In this document: piece after piece, positions 19,250 through 30,400 of the stretch
Numbering within the stretch: the stretch's first letter is position 1
How the letters are laid out: each line of letters starts with the position of its first letter
Source of the DNA: Chaetoderma sp. LZ-2023a
Lineage: Eukaryota; Mollusca; Caudofoveata; Chaetodermatida; Chaetodermatidae
Length of the DNA stretch: 64,000 bases
Direction of reading: 5' to 3'
Assembly (NCBI GenBank): GCA_034401795.1
Contig: CM067370.1
Span: 58,015,295 to 58,079,294 of the forward strand
Made by a program: the position numbers and the translations under genes
Notes under the pieces: model-generated
The model's database searches: none
Told to the model about the DNA's origin: nothing
The model's input: the letters and a program-made list of their open reading frames with translations, nothing else

Positions 19250-19560
19250 TCATCTGCGGTCATCGTGTATGTGTGGCGTGGCGAACATCATGGAACAACC
19301 CGACGTGACCCAGCGAGCTACAGTACCTACACCACAGCAGTGCGATTCGGAATTGAGATCTCCTGTGCCGGTAAGCAGTCTTGAACATCTGCGATAGGAA
19401 TTTTGAAAGTCTCCCCAGCACTGCCACCTGGATTCGCACCCATCACTTCTTATTGTGAACATGGTCGGATCATTCTCCACCCCAAACCCCGAATTTAGCG
19501 GGGAGAATGATTGGGCTAATTATAACGTCCAGTTTGATATTATAAGGATATATAGGATGC
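19250..19560 (+). other. Chimeric scrap: LTR piece joined to Gypsy gag
   Basis: Immediately after LTR A, a segment at about 19309-19390 matches an internal LTR block (B 22140-22205: CTACACC(G/A)CAGCAGTGC...). A segment at about 19420-19540 matches the gag coding strand at 24965-25070 (CCTGGATTCGCACC, then GAATTTAGCGGGGAGAATGA). The rest of gag-pol is missing. It is what remains of the internal region between LTRs A and B after a large deletion or recombination. Confidence 0.6.
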
Positions 19561-20104
19561 CAGGATGAATACAGACACCCCCCCCCCCCCCAAGTTTCAA
19601 ATCTAACTAAAACAGCGTAACTATCAATATACCACGTGATAGGTACTTAATGTGTTACTGCTATATGCTTAAGGCCTTATTGGCAAACGGACGGTCAACC
19701 CCATCTCCCCCGCCCCCACCCCCACCCCCTGCGGCTCTACCACGCTAGCAGAAGAGGAGGTGGCGTAATCTCGCTCTCACCCATCCCTACCGACCGCCTA
19801 GCCTAAGATAAAATTGGGCAAGTTTATAAGCATCTAAACAGAAAACCGCCTCACTTTAATTAAAGAATAAGCATGCGCATGAATAATATAGTTCACCGTT
19901 AGTACCACATAAAAACTGGTGATTCCTTGATGGTAAGATGAAGTAAGCGCTCCCCTTAGCTTATCTGTACACCGTCCCTCCTAGCCTGAACAAAAATAAC
20001 CGTTCAGTGATGGAGACCAGTATAAAGACTGTGCACAGGTGTAACAGCCGAATCACCCCTCGATCAGGCGTGGTCATCCGCCCTCCTGTGACGTCGCCAA
20101 AAGC
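19561..20104 (+). promoter_or_regulatory. Upstream region of accessory ORF, copy B
   Basis: A poly-C tract at about 19578 is followed by C-rich and AT-rich sequence that matches 32.19-32.58 kb in patches (AAGTTTATAAGCATC against GAGTTTATAAGCATC; TCCGCCCTCCTGTGACGTC against TCCGCCCTCCTGTGATGTC). No ORF is supported. It probably holds the enhancer and promoter of the accessory ORF and the end of the internal region. Confidence 0.45.
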
Positions 20105-20111
20105 TATAAAA
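20105..20111 (+). promoter_or_regulatory. TATA box of accessory ORF, copy B
   Basis: TATAAAA sits 7 bp after TGACGTCGC, matching the CRE-TATA arrangement at 32585 and in the LTRs. About 180 bp separate it from the ORF start. This implies that the accessory ORF has its own transcript rather than relying only on the LTR. Confidence 0.6.
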
Positions 20112-20138
20112 CGTGGAAATCATGCACCGTAACTTCAT

Positions 20139-20166
20139 CTTCCCTATCAATTCAACACAAGGGAAG
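20139..20166 (+). other. TSS-proximal hairpin, copy B
   Basis: CTTCCCT and AGGGAAG form a perfect 7-bp stem about 30 bp after the TATA box. The copy at 32617-32648 keeps the same stem, lengthened to ATCTTCCCT/AGGGAAGAT, while the loop differs. It is placed like a transcript 5'-end stem-loop. Confidence 0.55.
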
Positions 20167-20290
20167 GGCAGCGGCAATATGTCTATTTCGTGTTGAAGAC
20201 CAAATTCCGCTTTTTATGTATTCAGTCTATATTAATACAAAATATTTGAAAAGTAAAAGTCGGTGCCGAAAAATTAGTTAGAGAATAGGC

Positions 20291-21246
20291 GTGAGTGACC
20301 TGATGTCCCTTGAAGACGATCTATGGTTGTCGGATAGCTCCGATGAGAAACTGACTTCTCCTCCGCAAGCAGAAACCAAGCGATTTTGGTGCACTTGGGC
20401 ACCTAGCAGTACCGTTCCTTGCCAAAAAGAATTATCCAGAAACGCAGACCTTCCGCTTCATATTAAACGGGACCATTTACGCCAGAGAGCCTTCTGCCAC
20501 CAATGCGATCATCTTTACACCGCAGTGCGTTAGGGTATCACACATGCTTTGATGGCCAAACACCACGTGACCATGGTTGCATTAGAGATTGGTAAAGAAG
20601 ACGAAGACTGGACCATCCTTGCTCCGAAGTTACAACCCAGAACACCGTTACAAACTCTTTCCATAGAAAAACGATCCATGGTGCAAGTGAAACATACTAC
20701 CTGTAAGATAGACAGAACGTTAAAATCTTCTACACCGTCCAGAACAGTGTTAGAAAATCCCGTCAATCTACCACAGTTAGTGACACTGTTAATACCGTGC
20801 CAGCAACGGTACAGCTCGAACAATTGGTGACAACTACAGCACCATGCGTGAACACCGTCTCTCCTGTTAACAATCCAATGCTGTGCAAGTCCACTAAGCC
20901 ATGTGCAGGCAAGAAGCACAACATAAAGAACCCGGTAGAGATATTTAAACTTCCACAGGTGCCGGCTGGACAACTAATACTAGCAGCAAAATGCTGAAAG
21001 AACGCACCAGCCACTGCACCCAATCCGGAGTTTACCACAGGAGCCAGCAGCACCATTGCACCGACCGTCACCATTCCCACAGTCACCGTATTACCCGCAC
21101 CATCACCAACTGCACACACAGCACCATTGACTAACGAAGATTCTCTGTCAAATTTAGAAGTTTCGGTAACCTGTGTTCATCAACAAACCATTTTGATAGA
21201 CTGTGCAACTCAAACTAAATTGGACAATTTTGGACTTTTACTATGA
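20291..21246 (+). pseudogene. Gypsy accessory ORF, copy B: two-finger Cys/His protein
   Basis: An acidic start (LEDDLWLSDSSDEKL) is followed by a finger C-x9-C-x12-H-x4-H (CTWAPSSTVPC...H...H) and a second finger C-x2-C-x12-H-x5-H that is cut by an in-frame TAG at 20531-20533. Reading on gives GKEDEDWTILAPKL, homologous to copy C, then a frameshift and a Thr/Pro-rich tail ending at 21246. Copy C has the same acidic motif and both fingers with identical spacing, so the protein is a real family component. It is not an envelope (no signal peptide or membrane span). Nucleic-acid binding is the likely role, by inference. The start codon may be GTG-adjacent; the first ATG in frame is at 20303. Confidence 0.65.
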
Positions 21247-22028
21247 TCACATAAGTAACTAAATTTAATGAGTAGGAATTGTACCATGACGATGGAGATG
21301 CCTTAATATATTATTTCATTTACCATTTTATAAAAGTATTTTTCTTCTTCTTATTTTTGTAAAATTGAAACCCGGCCCCAAAGGACAACTACGGTTGTCC
21401 TGCGTGACTGTATATACTACCGTGACGCGTCAAAAATATTGTATACAGTGCTTATGCCATCAAACACACCATATGCGATGTGGTGTAGCGCAGATCGACC
21501 GGACGGGTACGGGCTGTCCCAGCTAGGCTGGATACGGAACGACCGCTCCGGGTATGTTCCAAGTTCACCCCCTGGTTAGGATAGCATGCGTGGATAAAGC
21601 CATATGAGGTTGAATATCAAAAGGCCGTGAGATAGTGTAGCGCGCGCATCAGAGCTTCCCAGACAAAACGTGTCACAGTTTGGAAAGAATATATACTCTT
21701 ATAGTGTACTAGCTGAGTTGGTACCCGTGATTTCTTTAAATCACTCCATTCTCACCGTTCTTGGTACCAATCAGGACCAGAATGAGACGAGGATTCCAAA
21801 ACTGTTTACCTTTTTTAAATCGGACAAGAAATTGCCGAGTTATCCTTAAATGGCTCATTGAAATTATTTTCAAAATATTACTGGGACGTCGTAATAGCGT
21901 GTATGTATTAAATGAATGGGGAATGCGCTTATCGCGTGATAGCATCGTCACCCTTTCTGGCTGCACGCTGATTGGCTACAGATCGTCAGCTGCTTGGCGG
22001 GGCGTCCTGCCTCTGACATCACGAGTAG

Positions 22029-22035
22029 TATAAAA
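22029..22035 (+). promoter_or_regulatory. TATA box of LTR B
   Basis: TATAAAA follows CTGACATCAC with a 6-bp spacer. A transcript starting about 25-30 bp downstream would begin near 22060, defining the U3/R boundary. Confidence 0.65.
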
Positions 22036-22256
22036 GTAGCGAAAAATGAAGAATCGAGACCACACTTCGGCGAGAGACAGCCAGTGGTAGGTTGTTGGAC
22101 GAGTGCAGTGCTAGACGTGGGCAACTGCTTACTGAGTGTGGTACCCTACACCGCAGCAGTGCCTTTCGGAATTCAGTTCTCCTGCGCTGGTCAACAATCG
22201 ACATCCATGATCACTAAGTTTTTGTAAGCCCTCGGACGGCCATCCAGGGACAACTA

Positions 22257-22262
22257 AATAAA
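22257..22262 (+). terminator. Poly(A) signal of LTR B
   Basis: AATAAA about 225 bp after the TATA box and conserved at 35571-35576 in LTR C. This gives an R region of roughly 220 bp, normal for an LTR retrotransposon, and shows that the length of this LTR lies mostly in U5. Confidence 0.5.
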
Positions 22263-23549
22263 TAGAAGAGACTACCTCACTACAATACTTCGGGAAGAGC
22301 CTTCCTGCAGATGGGCCTTGTGGCCCAGATGTAATCTCTACCGCATGGAGAACAAGTGGTGATTCTTGGTGGATAACTCGTCAGATCTTCTGGATCATGC
22401 TGAAAAGTGGTATTAAACTTCCGTGCAGCATGTCACGTGGTTAATTTACCTTTAGGCCACAGTGTGGTGGGACTCTGCCTGGTACATCGCAAGATCTATG
22501 CGATGTATCATGTATGGCGTACCCAGTCATGTACATGCAATGTTTAATTACAACTGTAGCCCTCCTTGTTACGGGCAACTTTCAAATTACCGTCACCAGC
22601 GGGCACTTTCTAACTTACTGTGTAAATTAACATAATAGTTATTATGACTATCTAATGGACATCTCTCCACAGTCATTCTTCTTCACCATCTTGAGAGTGA
22701 GCCGCATCAACAGTTCGCCTGCGGAAATTTCCCAGCAACTTCAGTATCGTGCCACCTCGCGTTCCTCATCTGTAACACAGCATCTACAGTGATTTATGAA
22801 CTCTTTACGTACCAATAACCAATAAGTACTCAAATAACTATACTATTCTACTATTATATTCATTCATTCCGTAATAGGTATTGCTGACTAATAGGTACCT
22901 CGCCGGTCGCATTTTATAGTTTCCATTTTCATTACTGTATATATTATCCTTATTTTTGTGCTTACACCTAACAAGCACCGCAAGGTCCTATGACCTGATA
23001 TATTGTTAGCACTGTGATAGTTACGTATACAGCAAGTAGCCATCCTAGTTATTATGTTTTGTTAATATAAAAACTCTAGGACGCAGTACACTGTGCTATA
23101 CTACACAGCAACATTATATTCGCATCACTAGTCCCCCAGCATCAATTTTACACTGAGTTCACTGTTCATGCTCACATTGCTCGAGACTGACATGTGATCG
23201 ACTAAACCTGGCTATTTTAGCTCGATAGGATAGGTTTAAAGTAGTTAGGGACATCTTCGCCAGTTAGGCTCATGTGTCAAAAGAAAGGTAGGAATCCCTG
23301 TGATCTGTGGCCAAAGCTTAGAAGCGAATCTAACAACTAAATGGTAGGTTAGAATTTAGCAGAAGGCCCACATAAATAAAGCGGCAACTACCAATACAGT
23401 ATCTTTGAACCTACATAAGATGGTGGCCTTTGATTTCTTCAGAAATCATCCACCCCATCTTCACGTAACCCAGCATGCATCACAATTAATTATAACTTCA
23501 ATAGGTTGACACACACTACACATAGCTTTTTGTTTGAACAAGAGTGTGG

Positions 23550-23640
23550 CCCTTTTTTTCCAGCTCTCTTTCTCCGCTTTGGCATTGAAGGCATTTTCCT
23601 GTGACGGAGGCCCGCGTGAGGCACTTTCCTCTCGCAACAA
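23550..23640 (+). other. Conserved U5 block (GACGGAGGCCCGC) in LTR B
   Basis: TTTTCCTGTGACGGAGGCCC followed by GCACTTTCCTCTCGCAA is among the best-preserved segments of the LTR family. It recurs once in A (about 18630-18685) and twice in D (42660-42700 and 43150-43203). Its pyrimidine-rich lead-in and preservation suggest a functional RNA or protein-binding site, but the role is unknown. Confidence 0.5.
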
Positions 23641-24135
23641 TATTATTTTGTTAGGGGTATAATGGTTTATATTAAACTATATAAGTAGCTTCGTTAGGAC
23701 GCTCCCTTGCAGGGATACCTCTCGGATATATACAAATCTATGAGGTACCTCAGATGAGCCCGCGTAAACAAGACACCAACTTGGTTCTATGTACTGTATA
23801 CTTTCTCTTGTCTACTAGCAAATGAGTACCATTGTTTGTGTAGTAATATATTCTTGATTAATTATCATGTCCAGACTACGAAATTAAGTTATGGACCGTC
23901 ATACCGGTGACACCAATAGTTGGGATGAGACCGTGAGGTTCAATCTCGGTGGCAATGGTTGCACGGCCAACTGGAAAGTTATTGTTCCACCGGCTCTTTG
24001 TACCTTCCGGAGTCGCGATACAGGATCCGTAACCCCGAGAACCATAGCTAACCAGCCCTCCTGTGCATCCTGTACATGCAGTGCAATGGAGCGGAGCAAC
24101 ATAACGGACCAGCACGTACCCCTGCAAGCTCCAAG

Positions 24136-24153
24136 TGGCACCCAATGTGGGGC
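24136..24153 (+). other. Primer-binding site (tRNA-Lys type)
   Basis: TGGCACCCAATGTGGGGC is complementary to the 3' end of animal tRNA-Lys(CUU), ending GTTGGGCGCCA, except at two positions. Both differences are CpG-to-TpG/CpA changes (GCG to ACA-type decay). It lies directly after LTR B and marks the start of the internal region. This primer is used by many Gypsy elements. Confidence 0.75.
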
Positions 24154-24500
24154 TTGAATGAGAAGCGACCCCACGCCAACACTCAACACACACGTTACAG
24201 TCTCCTTCATCAGACAGGTAGCAATCCTTGGATCTGGAAGTAGCGTCATATGACAGGACTGCATGCGTTGCTAGAAATTAGAATTAGAAATTCCCCGGTG
24301 CGGAACACCCAGCACCGTTTTTACACAAGTATGCGCCGATCAGTGAGGGGACATTCTGCAATGCCTCGTAGGCGGGTACTCAATACATCACATTGTCGGA
24401 TATCTGCGATAGGCACCTAACACCTTTGCCGGATCGCAGTTGACCATGACAAAGACCCCTACAGGGGCATACTAATACTTCACAGCCATTATGTTCACCA

Positions 24501-25960
24501 ATGTCATCACAGGGTAGGGTGACCAATGGCCTGCACCTCATGCACCATGTCCCGCATCTCCTCCAATACAACCGAAATCGCCGTACTATCCTTAGGTACC
24601 ACGGTATGAATCAGGAGATGCGGCACCTCCCTTCCAACAATATTCCAGAAGAACTAAATCACACAGCACACACCACTCCCATCAGTCTCCTGGACCACCT
24701 CCATACGAGGAACACTTGTCACAACAGCCGATAGAACGTCCGCGTCGGCTACACAGCATGCATCCACCAGTCTATAGACCAATACCAATCTATGGACCCA
24801 CATCAGGCCGGTATTCGGTGGAACCAGCATATCGTGCTCAACACCATTATCGGGAATCACCATCATGGACGTGGCATCAGCGGGAATATCATCAGGAACT
24901 ACCACCAACACCACCACCAACATGCAGACCAGCATCCACGTTCACGCCATTCTCCCCAGAACCACAACCTGGATTCGCACCAATAACACTATATCATGGC
25001 CATGGCCGGATCATTCTCCCTACTGAATTTAGCGGGGAGAATGATTGGGCTAATTATAAGTGCCAATTCGAAATTAATTAGTCATACAATCAGGTGGACG
25101 GATCAGCAAATGGGAGGGTATCTGGCCGCAAAACTGTTGGGAAAAGCTCTTCAAGTCCTGACAGATTTGGGACCAGACCACACGCCAACGTACATGGAAC
25201 TGGAAAGCGTGTTGTCAGAAAGATTCGGGGACACATCCCTCAGTAAAACGAGTTATCTTCAGCTTAAAAACTTGCGTAGATGAGGCGCGGAGACATTACC
25301 GGAATTAGCTAGTCCTATTCGGCAACTAGTTACTCGTGCCTACACCAGCACGAATCATGAGGGAGTCACACATCTATATCTAGATACCTTCATCGACGCA
25401 TTGAGCGGAGAACCCGCCCGCAAGGAAAAATTATTCCTCATAGAACACAGTAGCCTTCAAGCTTTAATGGCAACTGCGGTTCAGAGCGAGAATTTCTTGG
25501 AGTGGGAGAAAACAAATCGCCGCCAATTGCATCCAATAAATGAAGTGAATGATGCAAACCTCCTAATCGCTGCCGACAACACTATTGCATCAGCATCCAC
25601 AGCAGCAACCGACTCACACAACACACAATCGGAACAACCCACCGGTCAAAATCATGCGCCTAGGGGAAGAGGGTGTGGCCAGTCCCATCATGGGGGAGGG
25701 GGGGGGGGGGGCACAACAATGCCCCAGGACACGGGAACCAGCACGATAACAGCAATCGGCAAAACATGCATGATAGGTTAGAAGAGATAACGAAACAGAT
25801 CTCCATACTCACCAACTTAGTCACCACACTTAGCACCACCGTCGCCACACAATTGGCAACATGACCAGCAACAAATATGGTAATGCCTACACAGTGACCA
25901 AGCACATGTTTTGGATGTGGTCAGCCGGGACACTGGAAGGAGCGATGTCCAAATCACCAT
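24501..25960 (+). pseudogene. Gypsy copy 2 gag
   Basis: The N-terminal part is Pro/His-rich with a Tyr-Pro repeat flavour. The capsid region at about 25050-25540 has the gag pattern (G-Y-L-A-A-K-L-L-G-K-A...LSERFGD, then ETLPELASPIRQLVTRAY), split by a TGA at 25281-25283. The Asn/Gln-rich tail ends in CFGCGQPGHWKERC (25907-25948), a perfect C-x2-C-x4-H-x4-C knuckle. The first ATG of gag cannot be fixed. At least three stops break it. Confidence 0.75.
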
Positions 25961-26429
25961 TCGTCTACAACTCCTACTGCTGGCCGACGTACACCGCAAC
26001 CTGAGACCCCATTAAACTAGAAAGGGCACCGATTATAGTCACTTCAGTGCCCACTCACAACCCGGCTCAACTGTGGCTTCCGGACAACATCGTCAGGTGG
26101 CCAACACGATGATCACACTTCCATGACAGTACGCAATCACACACACCCGGCTTCATATATGTCGGTACCAACGATGCACACTGCATCCATGGCCCTGACA
26201 TCTCCCTCTGCTGGAGGTTGTGACCCCGCAACATCCGTATCTAACAAATCTTCTTTCCTATGTAAAATGGCAGTGGTTGATTGTAGCACCTTCACTGAAA
26301 CAACGTTTATACAAACACCATGACCTGCCGCCAAAGCACTTAACACCTGGTGCTCCTTGGTAGTATGCAATTCACATGTCCTGACAGCATCACCCACTGC
26401 ATCCAGCAGCAGTAATAGTGACATGGACT

Positions 26430-27190
26430 GCAGTCAGCATTCGGCATCATGGATCCGCAAGAAGAAGCATCATCCTAAGAGCGGCAAACCTCAGCGCCGC
26501 CACTGTTTCTTTTGCGCATCAACAAAACATCCCATGATGCATTGCAAAAGGTGGCTCACACATATAGCCCTTATCTGTGACCGCACCAGTCCTGTCCAGA
26601 CTGCTTTATACACCAATTCACACTACACCACAACAGCATCAACATCACCACCATTGCTACCCCCAGCTCCGTCATCGCCTAAGCAATCGCAGCAGCAGCA
26701 ATGACCAGGGGGGGGGGGGGCGGGGGGGGGGCCTTCCTCACTCAGCCACCAACTGCACTTACGGAAGCTATTCGGAAACAGACAGACTACATACAGGATG
26801 ATACTGCACCAAAAGCAATCCCTCAGGCAGTATCATTGGAAACCCTTCCACAGGCACACCGCAAAGTAAGATATAAGTGTGCTTGTCTGTTTAGTGGCGT
26901 TTCGACCTATGCCACCGTTGACATTGGAGCTTCCATCACTGTCTTCAACAAGCACATACATGAGAGCATTCCAACTCATAAAAAGCCACCCCTTAGACCT
27001 ACACACATGTTTGCAAACCGCTACCGGAGCCAATGTTCTTGTGGCTGGTACAGTAAACCTTGTAATACAGATAGAGGAAATTCAATTCATACAGCGAGTT
27101 GTCATTGTCTCTATTCAAAATGATGCCCTGCTTGGTTCTTACTTCCTCAGTGCCAGTGAAGCCGTCAACACTGCAGACAGCAGAAACTAG
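26430..27190 (+). pseudogene. Gypsy copy 2 second knuckle and protease
   Basis: CFFCASTKHPMMHC at 26504-26545 repeats the knuckle of copy 1. A poly-G tract at about 26705-26730 precedes the protease. The active-site motif reads VDIGASITVF (about 26919-26948) instead of D-T-G, so the catalytic triplet is damaged. A frameshift near 27010 leads to the distal block NDALLGSYFLSA (about 27120-27155). Two gag knuckles separated by about 550 bp is a feature of the family. Confidence 0.7.
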
Positions 27191-27396
27191 ACATACATGG
27201 ACGACGAATACCCCTTGGACTGGAATCATCACTGTACGATACTTGTGCAGTGATTCTGGCATCTATGGCCACAGATGAGCTGGGACAGGAGGACATTTTA
27301 TGGGCCACCGCACCAGAGTTAGGAAACAACTCACACATAGCTATGCCGGAACCCGACCCTGAATAAATGATTGCCTCGCAATGCACCAGTCTGTGA

Positions 27397-28233
27397 ATGA
27401 TCGTGGACACCACCAATAAGGATCATATACCGTTCAGAGTATTCAATGGCACAATGGACCCAATATCTCTTGTACCGGGAGTTCGTTGTGGCCATCTGGT
27501 GGATGTGATATCACTGGAGACACCTCCTACTGCGCCTACACCAGCAACAACTTCTGATGATTTACTAGAACATCTGCATGACATATATTTTCGTGCCACA
27601 GTTGGATTGGTGCAATCTCATAAACGTGACATACGGAAATTATTGTATAAGTATCGTGAGAGGGCGTCACTCCATCGATACTAGAAACAACCGACCCGTT
27701 CGACAACCCGTTCGGCGTCTTCCAATTCACAAGGAGATGGAGGCACATCAACAAGTGAACGACATGTTGCGGGCAGGCATTATAGATCCTTCAGCATCCC
27801 CCTTGGCCAGTTCCATTGTACTAGCGGGCAAAAAGGATGGGTCTTTGCGGTTTTGCATAGACTATCGCCACCTTAATGATCTTAGCGTCAAGGACGCATA
27901 TCCTTACCTCGGATAGATCAGGCCTTGGACTCTTTGTCTGGAGCCAAGTGGTTTTGTACTCTTGAATTAGCTAGTGGGTACTGGCAGGTAGCCATGGATG
28001 AGGCTCACAGGGAGACCACGTTTGTGTGTAGAGACGGTCTTTTCCAGTTCCGCAAGATGCCCTACGGCTTGTGCAACGCTCCTGGAAAGTTTGAGCATCT
28101 CATTGAGCAGGTATTAACTACCCTGCAATGGGAAATCTGTCTCTGTTACATGGACGATGTAATCGTCTTTGGCTCCTCGTTTGAGCAGACTCTGTCCAAT
28201 TTGGAAACGGTCTTAGTGGTTTCATACAGCTAA
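27397..28233 (+). pseudogene. Gypsy copy 2 protease-RT linker and reverse transcriptase
   Basis: MIVDTTNKDHIPFRVF begins the linker. The RT core has SIVLAGKKDGSLRFCIDYRH, LELASGYWQVAM and CYMDDVIVFG (about 28145-28174). The first catalytic position reads T-L-E-L-A-S-G-Y where copy 1 has KLDLASGY, so the motif-A aspartate has become glutamate. There are frame changes near 27680, 27915 and 28220. Confidence 0.75.
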
Positions 28234-28279
28234 TCTCAAGCTCAAACACAAAAAGTGTCATCTTTATAGACAGAGCATC

Positions 28280-28980
28280 GTGTTCCTGGGACACGTCATA
28301 TCCGGCGATCGAGTGGCTACTCAACCTTCCAAAACTAAAGCAATAGCAGAGTGGCAAACCCCCACCACAGTGGCGGATACCCGGAGTTTCCTCGGTCTCT
28401 GCCAGTACTATCGTCGATACATCCATCATTTTAGTGAGATTGCATCACCATTATTTAGGATCACCGAAAAAGATCACCCATTCGAGTGGACGAGTGAGTG
28501 TGAAGATTCCTTCTGGGCGCTGAAGAAACATTTGACGACCACACCGATTCTTGCTCATCCTAACCATAACCTCGATTTCATCTTTGACACTCATGCATCT
28601 GCTTATGCCATAGGTCCAGTTCTATCTCAGGTCACAGAAGATGGAACAGAGCAGGTACTGGGTTATGGTTCGTGTACTCTAAACAAAACAGAGAAATGTT
28701 ACGTGACCACTAAGAGGAAATTGTTAGCTGCTGTGTATTTCGTCAAATATTCTAAACACTCTGTACGGGCACCAATTTAACCTGCATACAGATCACACCT
28801 CCCTACGCTGGCTCAGAAACCTAAAAAATCCAGAGGGCCAGGTAGCGAGATGGCAGGAATCCCTGCAGGCCTTTAACTTCAACGTTGTTCATAGACCTGA
28901 AAAACTGCATGGAAATGTCGATGCTTTGAGCAGAATCAGGCTCGATGGTGAACAGGAAGTGGCCACCACCGTGACACATG
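28280..28980 (+). pseudogene. Gypsy copy 2 RT connection and RNase H
   Basis: FLGHVISGDRVATQPSKTKA opens the connection; SFLGLCQYYRRYIHHF follows. RNase H starts FIFDTHASAYAIGPVLSQ, where the first catalytic Asp of D-T-D/H-A-S is retained. After a frameshift at about 28770 it ends with TDHTSLRWLRNLKNPEGQ and HGNVDALSRI, the standard Gypsy RNase H terminus with the last Asp. This region spans the point where copy 1 breaks off. Confidence 0.75.
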
Positions 28981-29141
28981 CAACACAGTCATCTCCCGTG
29001 TTCCCCGAATTGTGGTGCGCAGAGTGGGACATGGAGACAGTCACTCATGAACAAGCAACAGACGCGCAATCATGAAACATATACGCGCAGATCCAGGAGG
29101 GGTTACATCCTCCTAGGGAATATGTTACACCACTTTCCACG

Positions 29142-30381
29142 ATGGCAAAATATTACTATCAGAGGTTTGGAGAGTGTCATATACAAGGTGCCATTCTCTA
29201 CATTAATAACCGGATAGTGATTCCTGAACATTATCATGAGATAATTCTTCAACAACTACATGATAATGCTGAACACTTGGCTGTCAAGCGTACAACAGAC
29301 TGCATCAGACAGAGATACCAATGGATTGGGATATGTGATAGTGTAAAGGCGTGGGTCGCCATAAGTGTCCCCTGCCAAAGACCAGCTGGTTGGCCAGCAC
29401 CATTCCGCACCATTACAATTTAAAATTGTTGGTGCACCATGGGAGCGAGTGGCTATTGATGTGCTCGGACCTTTGAATATGACGGATGAAAGAAACAAGT
29501 ACATCCTCGTATTGCATGATTATTTTACAAAGTGGGTAGAAGCATTTGCTTTGCTGGACTGATAGGCATCCACAGTAGCGGAGGTCCTGACTAACAATGT
29601 GTTCTGACGCTTCGGTATGCCCTATGAATTGCACTCCAATGAAGGAAATAATTTTGAGAGCTGGCTGATCTCTGAGCTCTGCAAACTGTTTCATATAGTC
29701 AAAACATGCATGACGCCCTACCATCTGCGTAGTGACGGGATGGTAAAGAGGTTCAATCGAACCTTAGTGGAGATGCTGACTATGGAGACGAACCTTGATT
29801 GTCACGATTGGGATCTACGGCTCCCATACCACACTTCGATACATTCCAGCATGGGGTATACTCCTGCTCGGTTAATGTTGGGGCGTGAATTAGCCTTAAC
29901 CCTGGACCTGGCCGTCTCTCTACGTAGAGTTCATGCGGCAATGGATAGAAGAGTCCCATGAGCTAGTGAGAGCAACTTTATCCACTGCACACCAGCGTCA
30001 GAAAACATGGCATGACCGGTAAGTGCATGGAGACCCGTATGAGGCGGGAAAATGGTTTTGGTTCATGATTTACAATGTTCTGCAAATGTGCCGAGTAAAC
30101 TGAGTTACCAGTGGAAATGCCCTTATGTGGTAGTAGGTAAGAAGTCGGACGTGACTTACCATATCCGCGCCTCGGATGTCCTGACCTCAGTCATCCACTG
30201 CAATCGACTTAAACCTTGTGTCAGTGACGATCCAGTACCAGAGCTCAGACTGGGCATTCCACGTGACACTGGTAACCAGACAGATTATCTACAGAAACAA
30301 GTATTCCTGACGTTAGTCCAGAGCACCACAGTGCCAGTTCGACCCCTCTCCTACCAAGCCAGGAGTCCGGCGAACATATGA
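29142..30381 (+). pseudogene. Gypsy copy 2 integrase with GPY/F-like tail
   Basis: The HHCC zinc domain is recognisable (LHDNAEHLAVKRTTDCI...) but the first Cys is gone (ISVPCQ). In the catalytic core, VAIDVLGPL keeps the first Asp. The second (normally H-S-D-Q-G) reads HSNEGNNFES and the Glu position (normally V-E-R-F-N-R) reads MVKRFNRTL, so the D,D-35-E triad is reduced to one residue. The C-terminal part (30052-30240) has KLSYQWKCPYVVVGKKSDVT, a GPY/F module with C-P-Y for G-P-Y, then a Pro-rich end. Frames change several times. Confidence 0.8.
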
Positions 30382-30400
30382 CTAATGCTGAGGATGATGA

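Larger units (their letters stand above)
21280..24135 (+). mobile_element. Gypsy long LTR, copy B (5' LTR of the main element)
   Basis: About 2.85 kb ending just before the primer-binding site, so this is the 5' LTR of the gag-pol element. It is the least interrupted copy: hairpin start (21382), promoter with TATA at 22029, poly(A) signal at 22257, then a very long U5-like part of about 1.85 kb to 24135. Similarity to LTR C is very high (roughly nine bases in ten by eye) from 21730 to 22720. C then lacks the 1.2 kb from 22722 to 23936. The 5' edge (TGT at 21280) is approximate. Confidence 0.8.
24154..30400 (+). mobile_element. Gypsy copy 2: gag-pol internal region
   Basis: Downstream of the primer-binding site the full Ty3/Gypsy order is present: gag with capsid-like helices, CCHC knuckles, protease, RT, RNase H, integrase and a GPY/F-type C terminus. 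Capsid and pol motifs are closest in style to the Mag-like branch. Frames are broken many times and several catalytic residues are lost, so it is not autonomous. It is flanked by LTR B and, after the accessory ORF, LTR C. Confidence 0.88.

Noticed and set aside
21994-22227. 77-codon frame conserved between LTRs B and C (also 35308-35541)
   Set aside because: It starts upstream of the TATA box and crosses the promoter and R region. The two copies are near-identical in DNA, so an open frame is not independent evidence of coding.
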